Source of the DNA: Actinomadura physcomitrii
GTDB taxonomy: Bacteria > Actinomycetota > Actinomycetes > Streptosporangiales > Streptosporangiaceae
Assembly: GCF_008923205.2 (NCBI RefSeq)
Contig: NZ_WBMS02000008.1
Coordinates: forward strand, 62,001-126,000
Length of the DNA stretch: 64,000 bases
Reading direction: 5' to 3'
Both the position numbers and the translations under genes were made by a program. Each line of letters begins with the position of its first letter. Within the stretch, counting starts at the first letter, position 1. Below the pieces are notes generated by a model. It did not search any database, was not told the origin of the DNA, and worked only from the letters and a program-made list of their open reading frames with translations. Of this stretch, positions 39,857-50,200 are shown piece by piece.

Positions 39857-41644
39857 CTAACACAGCTCGCGCCAGCGGGTGGTGATGGGGAGGCGGCGGT
39901 CGCGGCCGAAGTTCTTCGGGGTGATCTTGGGGCCGGGCGGGTACTGGCGGCGCTTGTACTCGGCGAGGTCGACGAGGCGGATGACGCGGTCGGCGAGGGC
40001 GGGGTCGTGGCCGGCGGCGACGAGGGCGTCGCGGCCCATGTCGCGCTCGACGTAGTCGGCGAGGAGCGGGTCGAGGACGGCGTAGTCGGGGAGGCTGTCG
40101 CTGTCGCGCTGGCCGGGACGCAGTTCGGCGGACGGCTCCTTGTCGATGATCGCCTGCGGGATCGGTTCCTGCGCGAACGGGTGCAGGAACGGCAGGTCGA
40201 CGCCGGCCTGGGTGTTGCGCCAGCGGGCGAGGTCCCACACGGTGGTCTTGAAGACGTCCTTGATGGGGCCGAAGCCGCCGGCGGAGTCGCCGTAGAGGGT
40301 GGAGTAGCCGGTGGCCAGCTCGCTCTTGTTGCCGCCGGTCAGGACGAGGTGGCCGTGCTCGTTGGACAGGCCCATCCAGACGTTCGCGCGGATGCGGGCC
40401 TGGAGGTTCTCGGCGGCGAGGCCGTGCAGGTCCAGTTCGGCCTCGAACGCCTCGACCATCCCGGCGATCGGGACGATCCGGGAGCTGATCCCCTGGCGTT
40501 TGACGAGGTCCTCGGCGTCGGTGACGGAGCCTTCGGAGGAGTAGCGGCTCGGCAGGAGGACGGCGTGCACGTTCTCGGGGCCGAGGGCGTCGGAGGCGAT
40601 GGTGGCGACGAGGGCGGAGTCGATGCCGCCGGACAGGCCGAGGATGACCGAGCGGAAGCCGTTCTTGCGGACGTAGTCGCGGGTGCCGAGGACGAGCGCG
40701 GCGTAGATCTCGGCGAGGTCGTCGAGGGGGTCGGCGACGGTCTGCGGCTCGACGGGGTAGGCGGGCAGCGGGTCGGGGGTCAGGGTGAGCCGGTCGACGG
40801 TGATGGTGGTGCCGTCGCCGGCGTCGGCGGGGGCGCGGCCCGGTCCGGCGGCGGGGTCGGCGGCGGGCAGCGCGAGGTCGGCGACGAGGAGGTGCTCGAC
40901 GAACTGGGGCGCGCGGGCGAGCGGGGAGCCGTCCGCGGCGACGATGACGGAGTCGCCGTCGAAGACGAGCTCGTCCTGGCCGCCGACCATGTTGACGTAG
41001 GCGAGCGCGCAGCCGGCCTCGCGGGCGCGGACGGCGCACAGGTCGAGGCGGACGTCGTCCTTGTTGCGCTCGTAGGGGGAGGCGTTGAGGACGAGCAGCA
41101 GCCCGGCGCCGGCCGCGCCGGCGACGCCGACGGGGCCGCCGTCCTGCCAGAGGTCCTCGCAGATGGCGGTGGCGACGTCGACGCCGTGGACGCGGACGAC
41201 GGGGAGCCGGTCGCCGCGCACGAAGATGCGGTACTCGTCGAACACCCCGTAGTTGGGGAGGTGGTGCTTGGCGGAGCGGACGAGCACCTCGCCGCCGTGC
41301 AGCCACGCGGCGGCGTTCAGCGGCAGGCCGGACGGCTGCCCGGCGCGGACGAGGCCGACGGGCGGGCGGTCGAGGTGGCCGGTGACGACGGGGAGGTCGC
41401 CGAGGCCTTCGGCGGCGAGCCGGGCGGCGACGCGTTCGAGGGCGCGCCGGGACGCCTCGACGAAGGAGGCGCGCAGGGCGAGGTCCTCGACCGGGTAGCC
41501 GGTGAGCATCATCTCGGGGAACGCGACCAGGTGGGCGCCCGCGCCGGCGGCGCGCGCGGCCCATTCCACGATCAGGTCGGCGTTGCCGTCGAGGTCGCCG
41601 ACGGTCGGGTTCACCTGCGCGAGCGCGATCCTGAGCTGTGCCAC
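39857..41644 (-). CDS. nadE: glutamine-dependent NAD+ synthetase
   Basis: A 595-residue NAD synthase joining a nitrilase-type glutaminase to an N-type ATP pyrophosphatase synthetase. Glutaminase triad: Glu44 (FPEMML), Lys126 (SAKHHLPN), Cys162 (ICEDLW). Synthetase P-loop: ILGLSGGIDSALVATIASDALG; later LVLTGGNKSELATGYSTLYGDSAGG and the C-terminal KITPKNFGRDRRLPITTRWRE. It makes NAD from nicotinate adenine dinucleotide. GTG start at 41644. The last unit of the upstream hairpin repeat overlaps its stop codon. Confidence 0.96.
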   Translation of the reverse strand: MAQLRIALAQVNPTVGDLDGNADLIVEWAARAAGAGAHLVAFPEMMLTGYPVEDLALRASFVEASRRALERVAARLAAEGLGDLPVVTGHLDRPPVGLVRAGQPSGLPLNAAAWLHGGEVLVRSAKHHLPNYGVFDEYRIFVRGDRLPVVRVHGVDVATAICEDLWQDGGPVGVAGAAGAGLLLVLNASPYERNKDDVRLDLCAVRAREAGCALAYVNMVGGQDELVFDGDSVIVAADGSPLARAPQFVEHLLVADLALPAADPAAGPGRAPADAGDGTTITVDRLTLTPDPLPAYPVEPQTVADPLDDLAEIYAALVLGTRDYVRKNGFRSVILGLSGGIDSALVATIASDALGPENVHAVLLPSRYSSEGSVTDAEDLVKRQGISSRIVPIAGMVEAFEAELDLHGLAAENLQARIRANVWMGLSNEHGHLVLTGGNKSELATGYSTLYGDSAGGFGPIKDVFKTTVWDLARWRNTQAGVDLPFLHPFAQEPIPQAIIDKEPSAELRPGQRDSDSLPDYAVLDPLLADYVERDMGRDALVAAGHDPALADRVIRLVDLAEYKRRQYPPGPKITPKNFGRDRRLPITTRWRELC

Positions 41645-41679
41645 GGTCCCAGCCTAGTTCGGCGCACGCAGTCTCGTCA

Positions 41680-42084
41680 CTATGACGAAAAGGTGGCCTC
41701 GATCACGGCCGCGCGCCGCCGCCGGATCGCCGGGGCGAGCGCGAGCTGCCCGGCGGCGGCGCCGAGCGCCAGGCCCGCGCAGCTCAGCCAGAGCAGCGCC
41801 GGGCCGCCGGCGCCGAGCAGCTGGGTGCCGCCGAGCGGCGCGAGCAGGAACCCGCCGGACCACGCCATCCCGTTGAGGCCGCTGTAGCGGCCGCGCAGGT
41901 GCGGCGGCGCGAGGTCGGCGACGACGGCCTGCAGCACGGACGCGGCGGTGATCTCGCCGAGCGTCCACACCAGGATGGTCGCGGTGAAGCCGGCCGTCGA
42001 GGACGCCAGGGCGGTCAGCCCGTAGCCGGCGCCGACCAGCGTGAACCCGGCCACCATGACCGGCCTGGTCACCGGCCACCGCAT
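41680..42084 (-). pseudogene. C-terminal half of an MFS transporter (truncated)
   Basis: About 134 residues matching only the last four or so helices of a 12-helix MFS transporter: VMVAGFTLVGAGYGLTALAS, ATILVWTLGEITAASVLQAVVADLAPPHLRGRYSGLNGMAWSGG (with the loop 8-9-like region), LAPLGGTQLLGAGGPALLWL. The N-terminal ~270 residues are missing: immediately upstream the other strand encodes the end of a different gene. So the gene was cut by a deletion near 42080 and is very unlikely to transport. Confidence 0.75.
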
Positions 42085-42148
42085 GGGCCGCCGTGTCCTC
42101 TACACCCGCACCCCCGCCGGCGACGCCCTCGTCGCCTCAGCGGAGTGA
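42083..42148 (+). pseudogene. C-terminal tail of a winged-helix (ArsR/MarR-like) regulator
   Basis: From 42083 the plus strand reads MGRRVLYTRTPAGDALVASAE then stop. The RRVLYTRTPAGDALV pattern is what ends the wing of many small winged-helix regulators. Nothing upstream continues the domain; instead the truncated MFS gene faces it. It is best read as the leftover end of a regulator gene fused to the MFS remnant by the same deletion. Confidence 0.5.
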
Positions 42149-43129
42149 GGCGAGGGCGTCCAGGCGGAGCTGGGACGGCGCGGCGGACTCGTAGCGGCCG
42201 GACTCGGCGAGCCAGTCCATGTGGGCGCGCGGGACGTCCAGCAGGACCTTGACGACCTGCGCGGCGGCGGCGCGCTGCGCGACCGTCAGCTGCAGCCGGT
42301 CGAGCATCTCCGGCAGCCGGCGGGCCGCCTGCCACGCCTGCTCCAGCCGCGCCCCGATCTTGTCGACGACCAGGGCGGATGCCTGCTCCGGGGCCAGCCG
42401 GTGCGCCGCCGCGAGGACGGCCGGCAGGCCGTGCACGTCGCCCCGGGCGGACTCCATCTCGTGCGAGGCGAGGTCGTTGGACCAGGCGACGACGTCCGCG
42501 ACGCTCTCGGCCACCGTCAGCCAGCGGGGCGTGCGCAGCAGCCGCGCGGGCAGCTCGACGCCGAGCACCGGCTCGACGAGGTCGTACAGGAACGGCCCGC
42601 AGGCCCGGCGGCGCAGCGCCGGGTACTCCGCCGGCGTCGGGACGTGCCGGATGCGCCGGTTGACGGCCTCCTCGGCGCAGCCGTCGCGGTGCGCCTCGAG
42701 CTGCAGGATGAACCGGCGCCGCCAGTCGCGGCTCATGCCCTTGGACGTGTCCTGCCAGAGCTCGACCAGCGCGGACTCCAGCGGGCGGGCGCCGGGCCTG
42801 GCGTGGCCGCGGCGCATCGCGCGCAGCAGGTCGTCGTACAGCGCGTGCACGGCGCTGCCGCTGTCGGCGAGCGGCGGATGGTCGAGGGTGTCGTCCAGCG
42901 CGAGCGCCCAGGTGAGCCAGCGCGCGAACAGGTCGACGGCGGCCAGGTCCGCGTCCGGGAAGACGCGGGCGGCCAGTCGCTCGCAGCGGGCGCGGCCGAG
43001 CGGCGAGGTGTCCGGATCTCCGAGCACCAGGCCGCGGCCGCGCGCCCAGGCCTCCACCTGCGCGCCCAGCTGCCAGGACTCCGGGTGCATGGCCGACGGG
43101 GCGGCCAGCGCGGCGGCCCGGTCGGTCAT
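42137..43129 (-). CDS. class I terpene synthase (orphan)
   Basis: A 330-residue bacterial terpene cyclase. The aspartate-rich motif is D79-D80-T-L-D83 (WALALDDTLDH) and the NSE triad is N218-D-L-A-S222-H-E-M-E226 in WSNDLASHEMESARGD; both Mg-binding motifs are complete, so it should ionise a prenyl diphosphate. Arg/Tyr effector-like residues near the C-terminus (HMDWLAESGRYE) also fit. No prenyltransferase, P450 or methyltransferase is adjacent, and the product cannot be told. ATG at 43129 lacks a Shine-Dalgarno. The 3' end overlaps the regulator relic at 42083-42148. Confidence 0.88.
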   Translation of the reverse strand: MTDRAAALAAPSAMHPESWQLGAQVEAWARGRGLVLGDPDTSPLGRARCERLAARVFPDADLAAVDLFARWLTWALALDDTLDHPPLADSGSAVHALYDDLLRAMRRGHARPGARPLESALVELWQDTSKGMSRDWRRRFILQLEAHRDGCAEEAVNRRIRHVPTPAEYPALRRRACGPFLYDLVEPVLGVELPARLLRTPRWLTVAESVADVVAWSNDLASHEMESARGDVHGLPAVLAAAHRLAPEQASALVVDKIGARLEQAWQAARRLPEMLDRLQLTVAQRAAAAQVVKVLLDVPRAHMDWLAESGRYESAAPSQLRLDALASLR

Positions 43130-43312
43130 CGAGAGTAGAAGAGAGATGTCCACGACACGGCCCACGCTAATGATCAACGTCCGGCCGGACCATGATCGCA
43201 ACGTCAATTCTCGGGAAACGCCGGGCGGGGAGGGTCAGCGTGGGGTATGCCCCGCGCCCGGGGTGGCATGGCATAGTTCGGTGATCGCGAAGAGCTCGAC
43301 TCAGGAGGAAAC

Positions 43313-44131
43313 GTGTCCAGACGGACCAGGCGTTGGGCACTTAGCGCGGGCGTCGCCGCCCTTGCGCTGACCGCTTCGGCGTGCGGCGGCAGTGACGGCG
43401 CGACCGTGCAGGGCGTCAAGCTGATCAAGAAGGGCGCGCTGACGTCGTGCACCCACCTGCCCTACCCGCCGTTCCAGGTGGAGCAGGGCGGCAAGGTGGT
43501 CGGCTTCGACGTCGACATGATCGACCTCGTCGCCAAGAAGCTCGGGGTGACGCAGAAGGTCGTCGACACCCCGTTCGAGACGATGAAGACGGGCGCGGCG
43601 CTGAACGCCGGCAAGTGCGACATCGTCATGGGCGGCATGACGATCAAGCCGGACCGGGTGAAGTTCATGGACGTCAGCGAGCCGTACTTCGACGCCACGC
43701 AGTCGCTGATGGCGAAGAAGGGCAGCGGCATCGCGAGCCTGGACGACGTCAAGGCCCGGAAGCTGAAGCTCGGCTCGCAGGCCGGCACCACCGGCGAGGA
43801 CTTCGTCAAGGGCAAGGGGTTCGACCCGTCGTCGTTCGACAACTCCAACGCCGAGCTGGACGGCCTGCGCACCGGCCAGGTGGACGTGATCGTGCAGGAC
43901 GACCCCGTCGTGAAGGGCTGGCTGAAGGACCCGGCGAACGCCAAGTACGAGATCGTCGCGAACCTCAACACCGGCGAGCAGTACGGATTCTGGATCCGCA
44001 AGGACTACAACAAGAAACTGGTCGAGCTGACGAACCAGGCGATCGAGCAGGCCAAGCAGGACGGCACCTACAAGCGGATCTACGAGAAGTGGATCGGTCC
44101 AATGCCGGCCGCCGCCGGTAAGCCGTCGTGA
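43313..44131 (+). CDS. amino acid ABC transporter substrate-binding lipoprotein
   Basis: A 272-residue extracytoplasmic solute-binding protein of the polar amino acid family 3. Lipobox LTASAC|GG puts the lipidated Cys at 24. The binding domain has [53 protein letters not shown], and [15 protein letters not shown], the usual alpha-amino-acid contacts. GTG at 43313 is preceded by GGAGG. It is first in a three-gene importer operon that runs straight into the glnA2 promoter, suggesting glutamine or glutamate as substrate. Confidence 0.92.
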   Translation: MSRRTRRWALSAGVAALALTASACGGSDGATVQGVKLIKKGALTSCTHLPYPPFQVEQGGKVVGFDVDMIDLVAKKLGVTQKVVDTPFETMKTGAALNAGKCDIVMGGMTIKPDRVKFMDVSEPYFDATQSLMAKKGSGIASLDDVKARKLKLGSQAGTTGEDFVKGKGFDPSSFDNSNAELDGLRTGQVDVIVQDDPVVKGWLKDPANAKYEIVANLNTGEQYGFWIRKDYNKKLVELTNQAIEQAKQDGTYKRIYEKWIGPMPAAAGKPS

Positions 44132-44937
44132 CCGCGGAGCAGGCGGCCGCACCGGCGCGCCCCGGCGGGCTGTCCCGCCGGAGCCGCCGGCGGCTGTCGC
44201 TCGGGGGCCAGTACGGGCTGTTCATCGTCGTCGTCGTGCTGATCGCGGCCCTCGCGAACTGGCCGCAGCTGCACACGAACTTCGCCAACTGGCAGGTCGC
44301 CAAGGGCCTGTTCCCCGACATCATCACCGTCGGGCTGCGCAACACCGCCCTCTACACGGCGGTCGGGTTCGGCATCGGGCTGGTGCTGGGCCTGGTCATC
44401 GCGCTGATGCGGCTGTCGCCCGTGCTGCCGTACCGCTGGTTCGCGACGGCCTACATCGAGATGTTCCGCGGCCTGCCGCTGCTGCTGATCTTCATCTTCG
44501 TCGGCGTCGGCGTGCCGCTGGCGTTCCCCGGCACGACCATCCCGGGCGGCGCGGTCGGGCAGGCGGGCCTCGCGCTCGGGCTGGCCGCCGCCGCGTACAT
44601 GGCCGAGACGATCCGGGCCGGCATCGAGGCCGTCCCGCGCGGGCAGCTGGAGGCGGCGCGCTCGCTCGGCATGTCGCAGGGCCGCGCGATGCGGTCGATC
44701 ATCATCCCGCCGCTCACCAACGAGCTGGTGCTGCTGTGCAAGGACTCCTCGCTGGTGCTGTTCCTCGGCATCACGCTGGAGCAGCGCGAGCTCACCAAGT
44801 TCGGCCGGGACCTCGCCGGCCAGCAGGGCAACACCACGCCGATCATCGTGGCGGGCATCTGCTATCTGATCATCACGATTCCGCTGAGCCTGCTGGCGAG
44901 GCGGCTGGAGGCGCGGCAGCGCAGGGAGCGGCGATGA
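44128..44937 (+). CDS. amino acid ABC transporter permease
   Basis: A 269-residue His/Glu/Gln-type permease. An N-terminal charged stretch, a first helix ([18 protein letters not shown]), then [30 protein letters not shown] and the EAA loop [23 protein letters not shown] that docks the ATPase. Its GTG overlaps the binding-protein stop by 4 bp (GTGA), and its stop overlaps the ATPase ATG by 4 bp, so translation is coupled. Only one permease is present, implying a homodimer. Confidence 0.93.
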   Translation: MTAEQAAAPARPGGLSRRSRRRLSLGGQYGLFIVVVVLIAALANWPQLHTNFANWQVAKGLFPDIITVGLRNTALYTAVGFGIGLVLGLVIALMRLSPVLPYRWFATAYIEMFRGLPLLLIFIFVGVGVPLAFPGTTIPGGAVGQAGLALGLAAAAYMAETIRAGIEAVPRGQLEAARSLGMSQGRAMRSIIIPPLTNELVLLCKDSSLVLFLGITLEQRELTKFGRDLAGQQGNTTPIIVAGICYLIITIPLSLLARRLEARQRRERR

Positions 44938-45758
44938 GCGCACCGGACACGGCCGGCACCGGCCGGGCCGTCGAGATCAGCGGGCTGCGCAAGTCGTTCG
45001 GCGCGAACGAGGTGCTGCGCGGCATCGACTTCCACGTCGAGCGCGGCGAGGTGGTGTGCGTCATCGGCCCGTCCGGGTCGGGCAAGTCGACGCTGCTGCG
45101 CTGCGTGAACCTGCTGGAGGAGCCGTCCGCGGGGACGGTCCGCGTCGGCGGCGTGGAGGTCACCGATCCCGACGTCGACATCGACGCGGTGCGCCGCCGG
45201 ATCGGCATGGTGTTCCAGTCGTTCAACCTGTTCCCGCACCTGACCGCGCTCGGCAACGTCACGATCGCGCAGCGCAAGGTGCTGAAGCGCGACAGGGCGG
45301 AGGCCGAGCGGATCGCTCGGGAGAACCTGGAGCGGGTCGGGCTCGCCGACAAGGTCGGCTCCTATCCGGCGCAGCTGTCCGGCGGCCAGCAGCAGCGCGT
45401 GGCGATCGCCCGCGCGCTCGCGATGGGCCCCGAGGTGATGCTGTTCGACGAGCCGACGTCCGCGCTGGACCCCGAGCTGGTCGGCGACGTGCTCGGCGTC
45501 ATGCGCGGCCTCGCCGAGACCGGCATGACCATGCTCGTCGTCACCCACGAGATGTCGTTCGCGCGCGAGGTCGCCGACCGGGTCGTGTTCATGGACGGCG
45601 GCGTGGTCGTCGAGGAGGGCCCGCCGTCCCGGGTGATCGCCGATCCGGAGCACGAGCGGACCCGCGGGTTCCTGTCCCGGGTGCTCGATCCGGCGGCCGC
45701 CCGGGTGGAAGGTTCCGGTCCGTCGGATAAGTTCGGTTCAGATGGGGCGAACGCGTAA
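44934..45758 (+). CDS. amino acid ABC transporter ATP-binding protein
   Basis: A 274-residue GlnQ-type ATPase: Walker [22 protein letters not shown]-loop [14 protein letters not shown], signature [17 protein letters not shown], Walker [17 protein letters not shown], and H-loop [11 protein letters not shown] at 44934 overlaps the permease stop. A ~30-residue C-terminal extension ([20 protein letters not shown]) exceeds the family core. Its TAA stop lies inside the first half of the putative GlnR box for glnA2. Confidence 0.94.
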   Translation: MSAPDTAGTGRAVEISGLRKSFGANEVLRGIDFHVERGEVVCVIGPSGSGKSTLLRCVNLLEEPSAGTVRVGGVEVTDPDVDIDAVRRRIGMVFQSFNLFPHLTALGNVTIAQRKVLKRDRAEAERIARENLERVGLADKVGSYPAQLSGGQQQRVAIARALAMGPEVMLFDEPTSALDPELVGDVLGVMRGLAETGMTMLVVTHEMSFAREVADRVVFMDGGVVVEEGPPSRVIADPEHERTRGFLSRVLDPAAARVEGSGPSDKFGSDGANA

Positions 45759-45770
45759 CGTCGCGGTAAC
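45755..45770 (+). promoter_or_regulatory. GlnR-type half box and -10 before glnA2
   Basis: GTAAC-N6-GTAAC fits the GlnR a-site/b-site spacing (consensus gTnAC-n6-GaAAC). A CATACT hexamer 11 bp downstream (45781-45786) is a likely -10, placing the box over the -35 region as in GlnR-activated promoters. One half deviates from consensus. Confidence 0.55.
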
Positions 45771-45839
45771 AGCGTCCGGGCATACTGCAGACTGGGCCGG
45801 ACGAGTGCGGCCGGCACCGCGTCACCGAGGGAGAAGGCT

Positions 45840-47201
45840 TTGGACCGTCAGCAGGAGTTCGTGCTCCGCACGCTGGAGGAGCGCGACATCCGCTTCATTC
45901 GGCTGTGGTTCACCGACGTGCTCGGTTTCCTGAAGTCGGTGGCCGTGGCGCCCGCCGAGCTGGAGGGCGCCTTCGGCGAGGGCATCGGTTTCGACGGGTC
46001 GGCGATCGAGGGCTTCGCCCGGGTGTACGAGGCCGACATGATCGCCAAGCCGGACCCGTCCACGTTCCAGGTGCTGCCGTGGCGCTCGGAGTCGCCCGGC
46101 GTCGGCCGGATGTTCTGCGACATCCTGATGCCGGACGGCACGCCGAGCTTCGCCGACCCGCGCTACGTGCTCAAGCGGGCACTGGCCCGCGCCGCCGACC
46201 TCGGGTTCACCTTCTACACCCACCCTGAGATCGAGTTCTTCCTGCTCAACGACAAGCCGGAGGACGGCCGCGAGCCCGACCCGGCGGACTCGGGCGGCTA
46301 CTTCGACCACACCCCGCACAGCGCGGCGCACGACTTCCGGCGCAACGCGATCATGATGCTGGAGGCGATGGGGATCTCGGTGGAGTTCAGCCACCACGAG
46401 GGCGCCCCCGGCCAGCAGGAGATCGACCTGCGGTACGCCGACGCCCTCACCACCGCCGACAACATCATGACGTTCCGGCTGGTGATGAAGGAGGTCGCGC
46501 TCGACCAGGGCGTGCACGCCACGTTCATGCCGAAGCCGTTCACCGACCACCCCGGCTCCGGCATGCACACCCACATGTCGCTGTTCGAGGGCGACCGCAA
46601 CGCGTTCTTCGAGCCGGGCGCGGAGTTCAAGCTGTCCAAGGTCGGCCGCGCGTTCATCGCGGGCCTGCTGCGGCACTCCGCCGAGATCACCGCGGTCTGC
46701 AACCAGTGGGTCAACTCCTACAAGCGGCTGTGGGGCAACGTCGGGTCCGCGGCGGGCGCCGGGGGAGAGGCCCCGTCCTACATCTGCTGGGGCCACAACA
46801 ACCGGTCGGCGCTCGTCCGGGTGCCGATGTACAAGCCGCACAAGGGCCACTCGACCCGCATCGAGTTCCGGTCGCTGGACACCGCCGCCAACCCCTACCT
46901 GGCGTTCGCGGCGATCCTCGGCGCCGGGCTCAAGGGCATCGAGGAGGGCTACGAGCTGCCGCAGGGCGCCGAGGACGACGTGTGGGCGCTCACCCCGGCC
47001 GAGCGGCGCGCGCTCGGCATCGAGCCGCTGCCGCAGAACCTGGACGAGGCCGTGCACGCGATGGAACGCAGCGAGCTGATGGCCGACGTCCTCGGCGAGC
47101 ACGTGTTCGACTTCTTCCTGCGCAACAAGCGCCAGGAATGGGAGGACTACCGGCGGCAGGTGACCGAGTTCGAGCGCAAGAGGCTGCTGTCGGTGCTCTG
47201 A
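45840..47201 (+). CDS. glnA2: glutamine synthetase type I, GlnA2 class
   Basis: A 453-residue GSI-type glutamine synthetase. Metal and substrate motifs: GIGFDGSAIEGFARV, YTHPEIEFFLL, FSHHEGAPGQQEIDLRYADAL, TFMPKPFTDHPGSGMHTHMSL, WVNSYKRLWG and NRSALVRVPMY / RIEFRSLDTAANPYLAFAA. The adenylylation-site Tyr loop seen in GlnA1 is replaced by LPQNLDEAV, so it should escape GlnE control. The TTG start at 45840 with AAGG/GGGAG upstream is inferred from the conserved DRQQEFVLRTLEERD N-terminus. In mycobacteria GlnA2 is similarly next to glnE; its physiological role may extend to poly-glutamate/glutamine or D-isomers. Confidence 0.94.
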   Translation: MDRQQEFVLRTLEERDIRFIRLWFTDVLGFLKSVAVAPAELEGAFGEGIGFDGSAIEGFARVYEADMIAKPDPSTFQVLPWRSESPGVGRMFCDILMPDGTPSFADPRYVLKRALARAADLGFTFYTHPEIEFFLLNDKPEDGREPDPADSGGYFDHTPHSAAHDFRRNAIMMLEAMGISVEFSHHEGAPGQQEIDLRYADALTTADNIMTFRLVMKEVALDQGVHATFMPKPFTDHPGSGMHTHMSLFEGDRNAFFEPGAEFKLSKVGRAFIAGLLRHSAEITAVCNQWVNSYKRLWGNVGSAAGAGGEAPSYICWGHNNRSALVRVPMYKPHKGHSTRIEFRSLDTAANPYLAFAAILGAGLKGIEEGYELPQGAEDDVWALTPAERRALGIEPLPQNLDEAVHAMERSELMADVLGEHVFDFFLRNKRQEWEDYRRQVTEFERKRLLSVL

Positions 47202-47219
47202 CCGGAATACGGTTGGAAC

Positions 47220-50200
47220 GTGAGCGAGCCCTTCACCTCCGCCGGCCGCCGTCCGTCCCTCGCCGGCCGGCTGGCGCGGCTCGGTTTCACCGACGCGGGG
47301 CGGGCCGAGCGGCTGCTGCTGGAGGCAGAGCAGGACGCCGGCGCCTGGATCGGTGACGACCTCCTCGACGCCCTCGGCGGCACCGCCGACCCCGACCTCG
47401 CGCTGCACGGGCTGCTGCGGGTGCTGGCGTCGGCGGACGAGCGCGGCCGCGGCGCGGAGCTGCGTGCCGCGCTGCGCGCCGAACCGGGCACGCGGGAGCG
47501 GATCGCCGCCGTCCTCGGGGTCAGCGACGCCCTCGGCGACCATCTCGTCCGGCATCCCGGGCACTGGCGGGTCCTGCGCGACGACGGCGCGCCCGCCGAA
47601 CCGGAAGCACCGCGAGAGCCGGGCCGCCCGTCCGCGGGCGCGCTGCGCGCGGCGCTGCTGGAGGCGGTGGGCGCCGACCCGGCCGTCGAGGAGCCGGTGG
47701 CGTCCGGCGCGGGCCCGGAGACGCTCGTCGCGCTGCGCGCCGCGTACCGGGCGCGGCTGCTGTCGCTCGCGGGCCGCGACCTGATCGGCGCCGCGGACGT
47801 CGCGGAGGTCGCCGCCGAGCTGGCCGACCTCGCCGCCGCCGCGCTGGAGGCGGGCCTCGCGATCGGCCGCGCGCAGGTCGGCGGGCACGCCGCCTGCCGG
47901 CTCGCGGTGATCGGCATGGGCAAGTGCGGCGGCCGGGAGCTCAACTACGTCAGCGACGTCGACGTGATCTTCGTGGCGGAAGCGCGCGAGGGCGCGGACG
48001 AGGACGCCGCGCTGCGCACCGCGACCCGGCTGGCCTCGGCGATGATGCGGGCCTGCTCGGCCTCGACCGCGGAGGGCGCCCTCTGGGAGGTGGACGCGGC
48101 GCTGCGTCCCGAGGGCAAGGCGGGCCCGCTCGTGCGGACCCTCGCCAGCCACCGCGCCTACTACGAGCGGTGGGCCAAGACCTGGGAGTTCCAGGCGCTG
48201 CTGAAGGCCCGCCCCGTCGCGGGCGACGCGGAGCTCGGCGCCCGCTACCTGGAGGCGATCACCCCGATCGTCTGGAAGGCCGCCGAGGGCGAGAGCTTCG
48301 TCCAGGACGTCCAGGACATGCGGCGCCGCGTCGAGAAGGACCTGGACCGCCGCACCGGCGACGCCGAGCGGCAGCTGAAGCTCGGCCCGGGCGGGCTGCG
48401 CGACGTCGAGTTCGCGGTGCAGCTGCTGCAGCTCGTGCACGGCCGCGCCGACGACGCGCTGCGCGGCCCGAACACCCTGGACGCCCTCGCCGAGCTGTCG
48501 CAGGGCGGCTACGTCGGCCGCGACGACGCGGCGGCGCTGGCGTCGGCGTACCGGTTCCTGCGGCGCGTCGAGCACCTGATCCAGCTGCACCACCTGCGCC
48601 GCACCCACCTCGTCCCGGACGACGAGGCGGACCTGCGGCGGCTCGGCCGGGCCCTCGGCCTGCGCACCGACCCGGTCGGCGAGTTCACAGCGCTGTGGCG
48701 GCGGCACGCCCGCGAGGTCCGCCGCATCCACGAGAAGCTGTTCTACCGGCCGCTGCTGCGCGCCGTCGCGCGGCTCCCCGGGGAGGAGGCCCGGCTCACC
48801 CCGGAGGCCGCCCGCGCCCGGCTGGAGGCGCTCGGCTACGGCGACCCGGCGGGCGCCCTGCGGCACATCGAGGCGCTCACCTCGGGCGTGTCGCGGCGCG
48901 CCGCGATCCAGCGGACGCTGCTGCCGGTGATGCTCGGCTGGTTCGCCGACGCGCCCGACCCGGACGCCGGGCTGCTGGGGTTCCGGCAGGTCAGCGACGC
49001 GCTCGGCACCACCCCCTGGTACCTGCGGCTGCTGCGCGACGACGTCAGCGTCGCCGAGCGGATGGCGTGGGTGCTCGGGTCCAGCCGGTACGCTACCGAC
49101 CTGCTGCTGCGCGCCCCCGAGGCGGTGGCGCTGCTCGGCGCCGCCGACGGGCTGGCGCCGCGCCCGCACGAGGCGCTGCGGGCCGAGATGCTCGCCGCGG
49201 CCCGCCGGCACGCCGAGGGCGGCGGGCCCGCGGAGGAGGCGGTCGCGGTCGTGCGCGGGCTGCGCCGCCGCGAGCTGTTCCGCGTGTCGGTCGCCGACCT
49301 GCTCGGCCTCGCCGACGTGGAGACGGTCGGCGCGGCCCTCACCGACATCGCCGCGATCACGATCGAGGCCGCGCTGCGGGCCGCCGTCAACAAGATCGAG
49401 ATGGAGGCGCGGGAGCCGCTGCCGACCCGGGTGGCGGTGGTCGCGATGGGCCGGTTCGGCGGCCACGAGCTCGGCTACGGCAGCGACTCCGACGTGATGT
49501 TCGTGCACGACCCGTGTCCCGGCGCGGACGAGCGGGCCGCGGGCCGCGCCGCGCACGCCGTCGCCGAGGAGCTGCGCCGGCTGCTGGCGCTGCCCGCCCC
49601 CGACCCGCCGCTGGAGATCGACCCGAACCTGCGCCCGGAGGGCCGGCAGGGGCCGCTCGTCCGCACGCTCGCCTCGTACGCGGCGTACTACCGGCGCTGG
49701 TCGCAGCCGTGGGAGGCGCAGGCGCTGCTGCGCGCCGACCCGGTCATCGGCGACCCGGGGCTGTGCGAGCGGTTCCGCGCGCTGATCGACCCGATCCGCT
49801 GGCCGGAGGAGGGCGTCGGCGACGACGCGCTGCGGCAGATCAGGCGGCTGAAGGCGCGGATGGAGTCCGAGCGGCTGCCGCGCGGCGTGGACCGCCGGCT
49901 GCACATCAAGCTCGGCCCGGGCGGCCTGTCGGACGTGGAGTGGGTCGCGCAGCTGCTGCAGATGCGGCACGCGCACGACGTCCCGGCGCTGCGCACCACC
50001 CGGACCCTCGCGGCGCTGGAGGCGGCGGCGGAGGCCGGGCTGCTCGACCGCGAGGACGCGGTGGTGCTGGCGGACGCGTGGTGCCTGGCGACGCGGATCC
50101 GCGGCTCGCTCATGCTGGTGCGGGGCCGGGCGTCGGACCTGCTGCCGACCGACCACCACCGGGAGCGCACCGCCGTCAGCCGCGTCCTCGGCTACCCGGG

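Noticed and set aside
41674..41688. Palindrome TCGTCA-CTA-TGACGA upstream of nadE
   Set aside because: It overlaps the stop codon of the MFS remnant and no regulator is known nearby; it may be fortuitous, so it is not listed as an operator.
43170..43220. Possible GlnR box upstream of the amino acid importer
   Set aside because: The GTCAA...GAAAC arrangement has a 7-base gap and imperfect arms; too weak to call, although GlnR control of the importer would make sense.
42137..44131. Biosynthetic gene cluster around the terpene synthase
   Set aside because: Neighbours are NAD synthetase, gene debris and an amino acid importer; there are no tailoring, resistance or prenyl diphosphate synthase genes.
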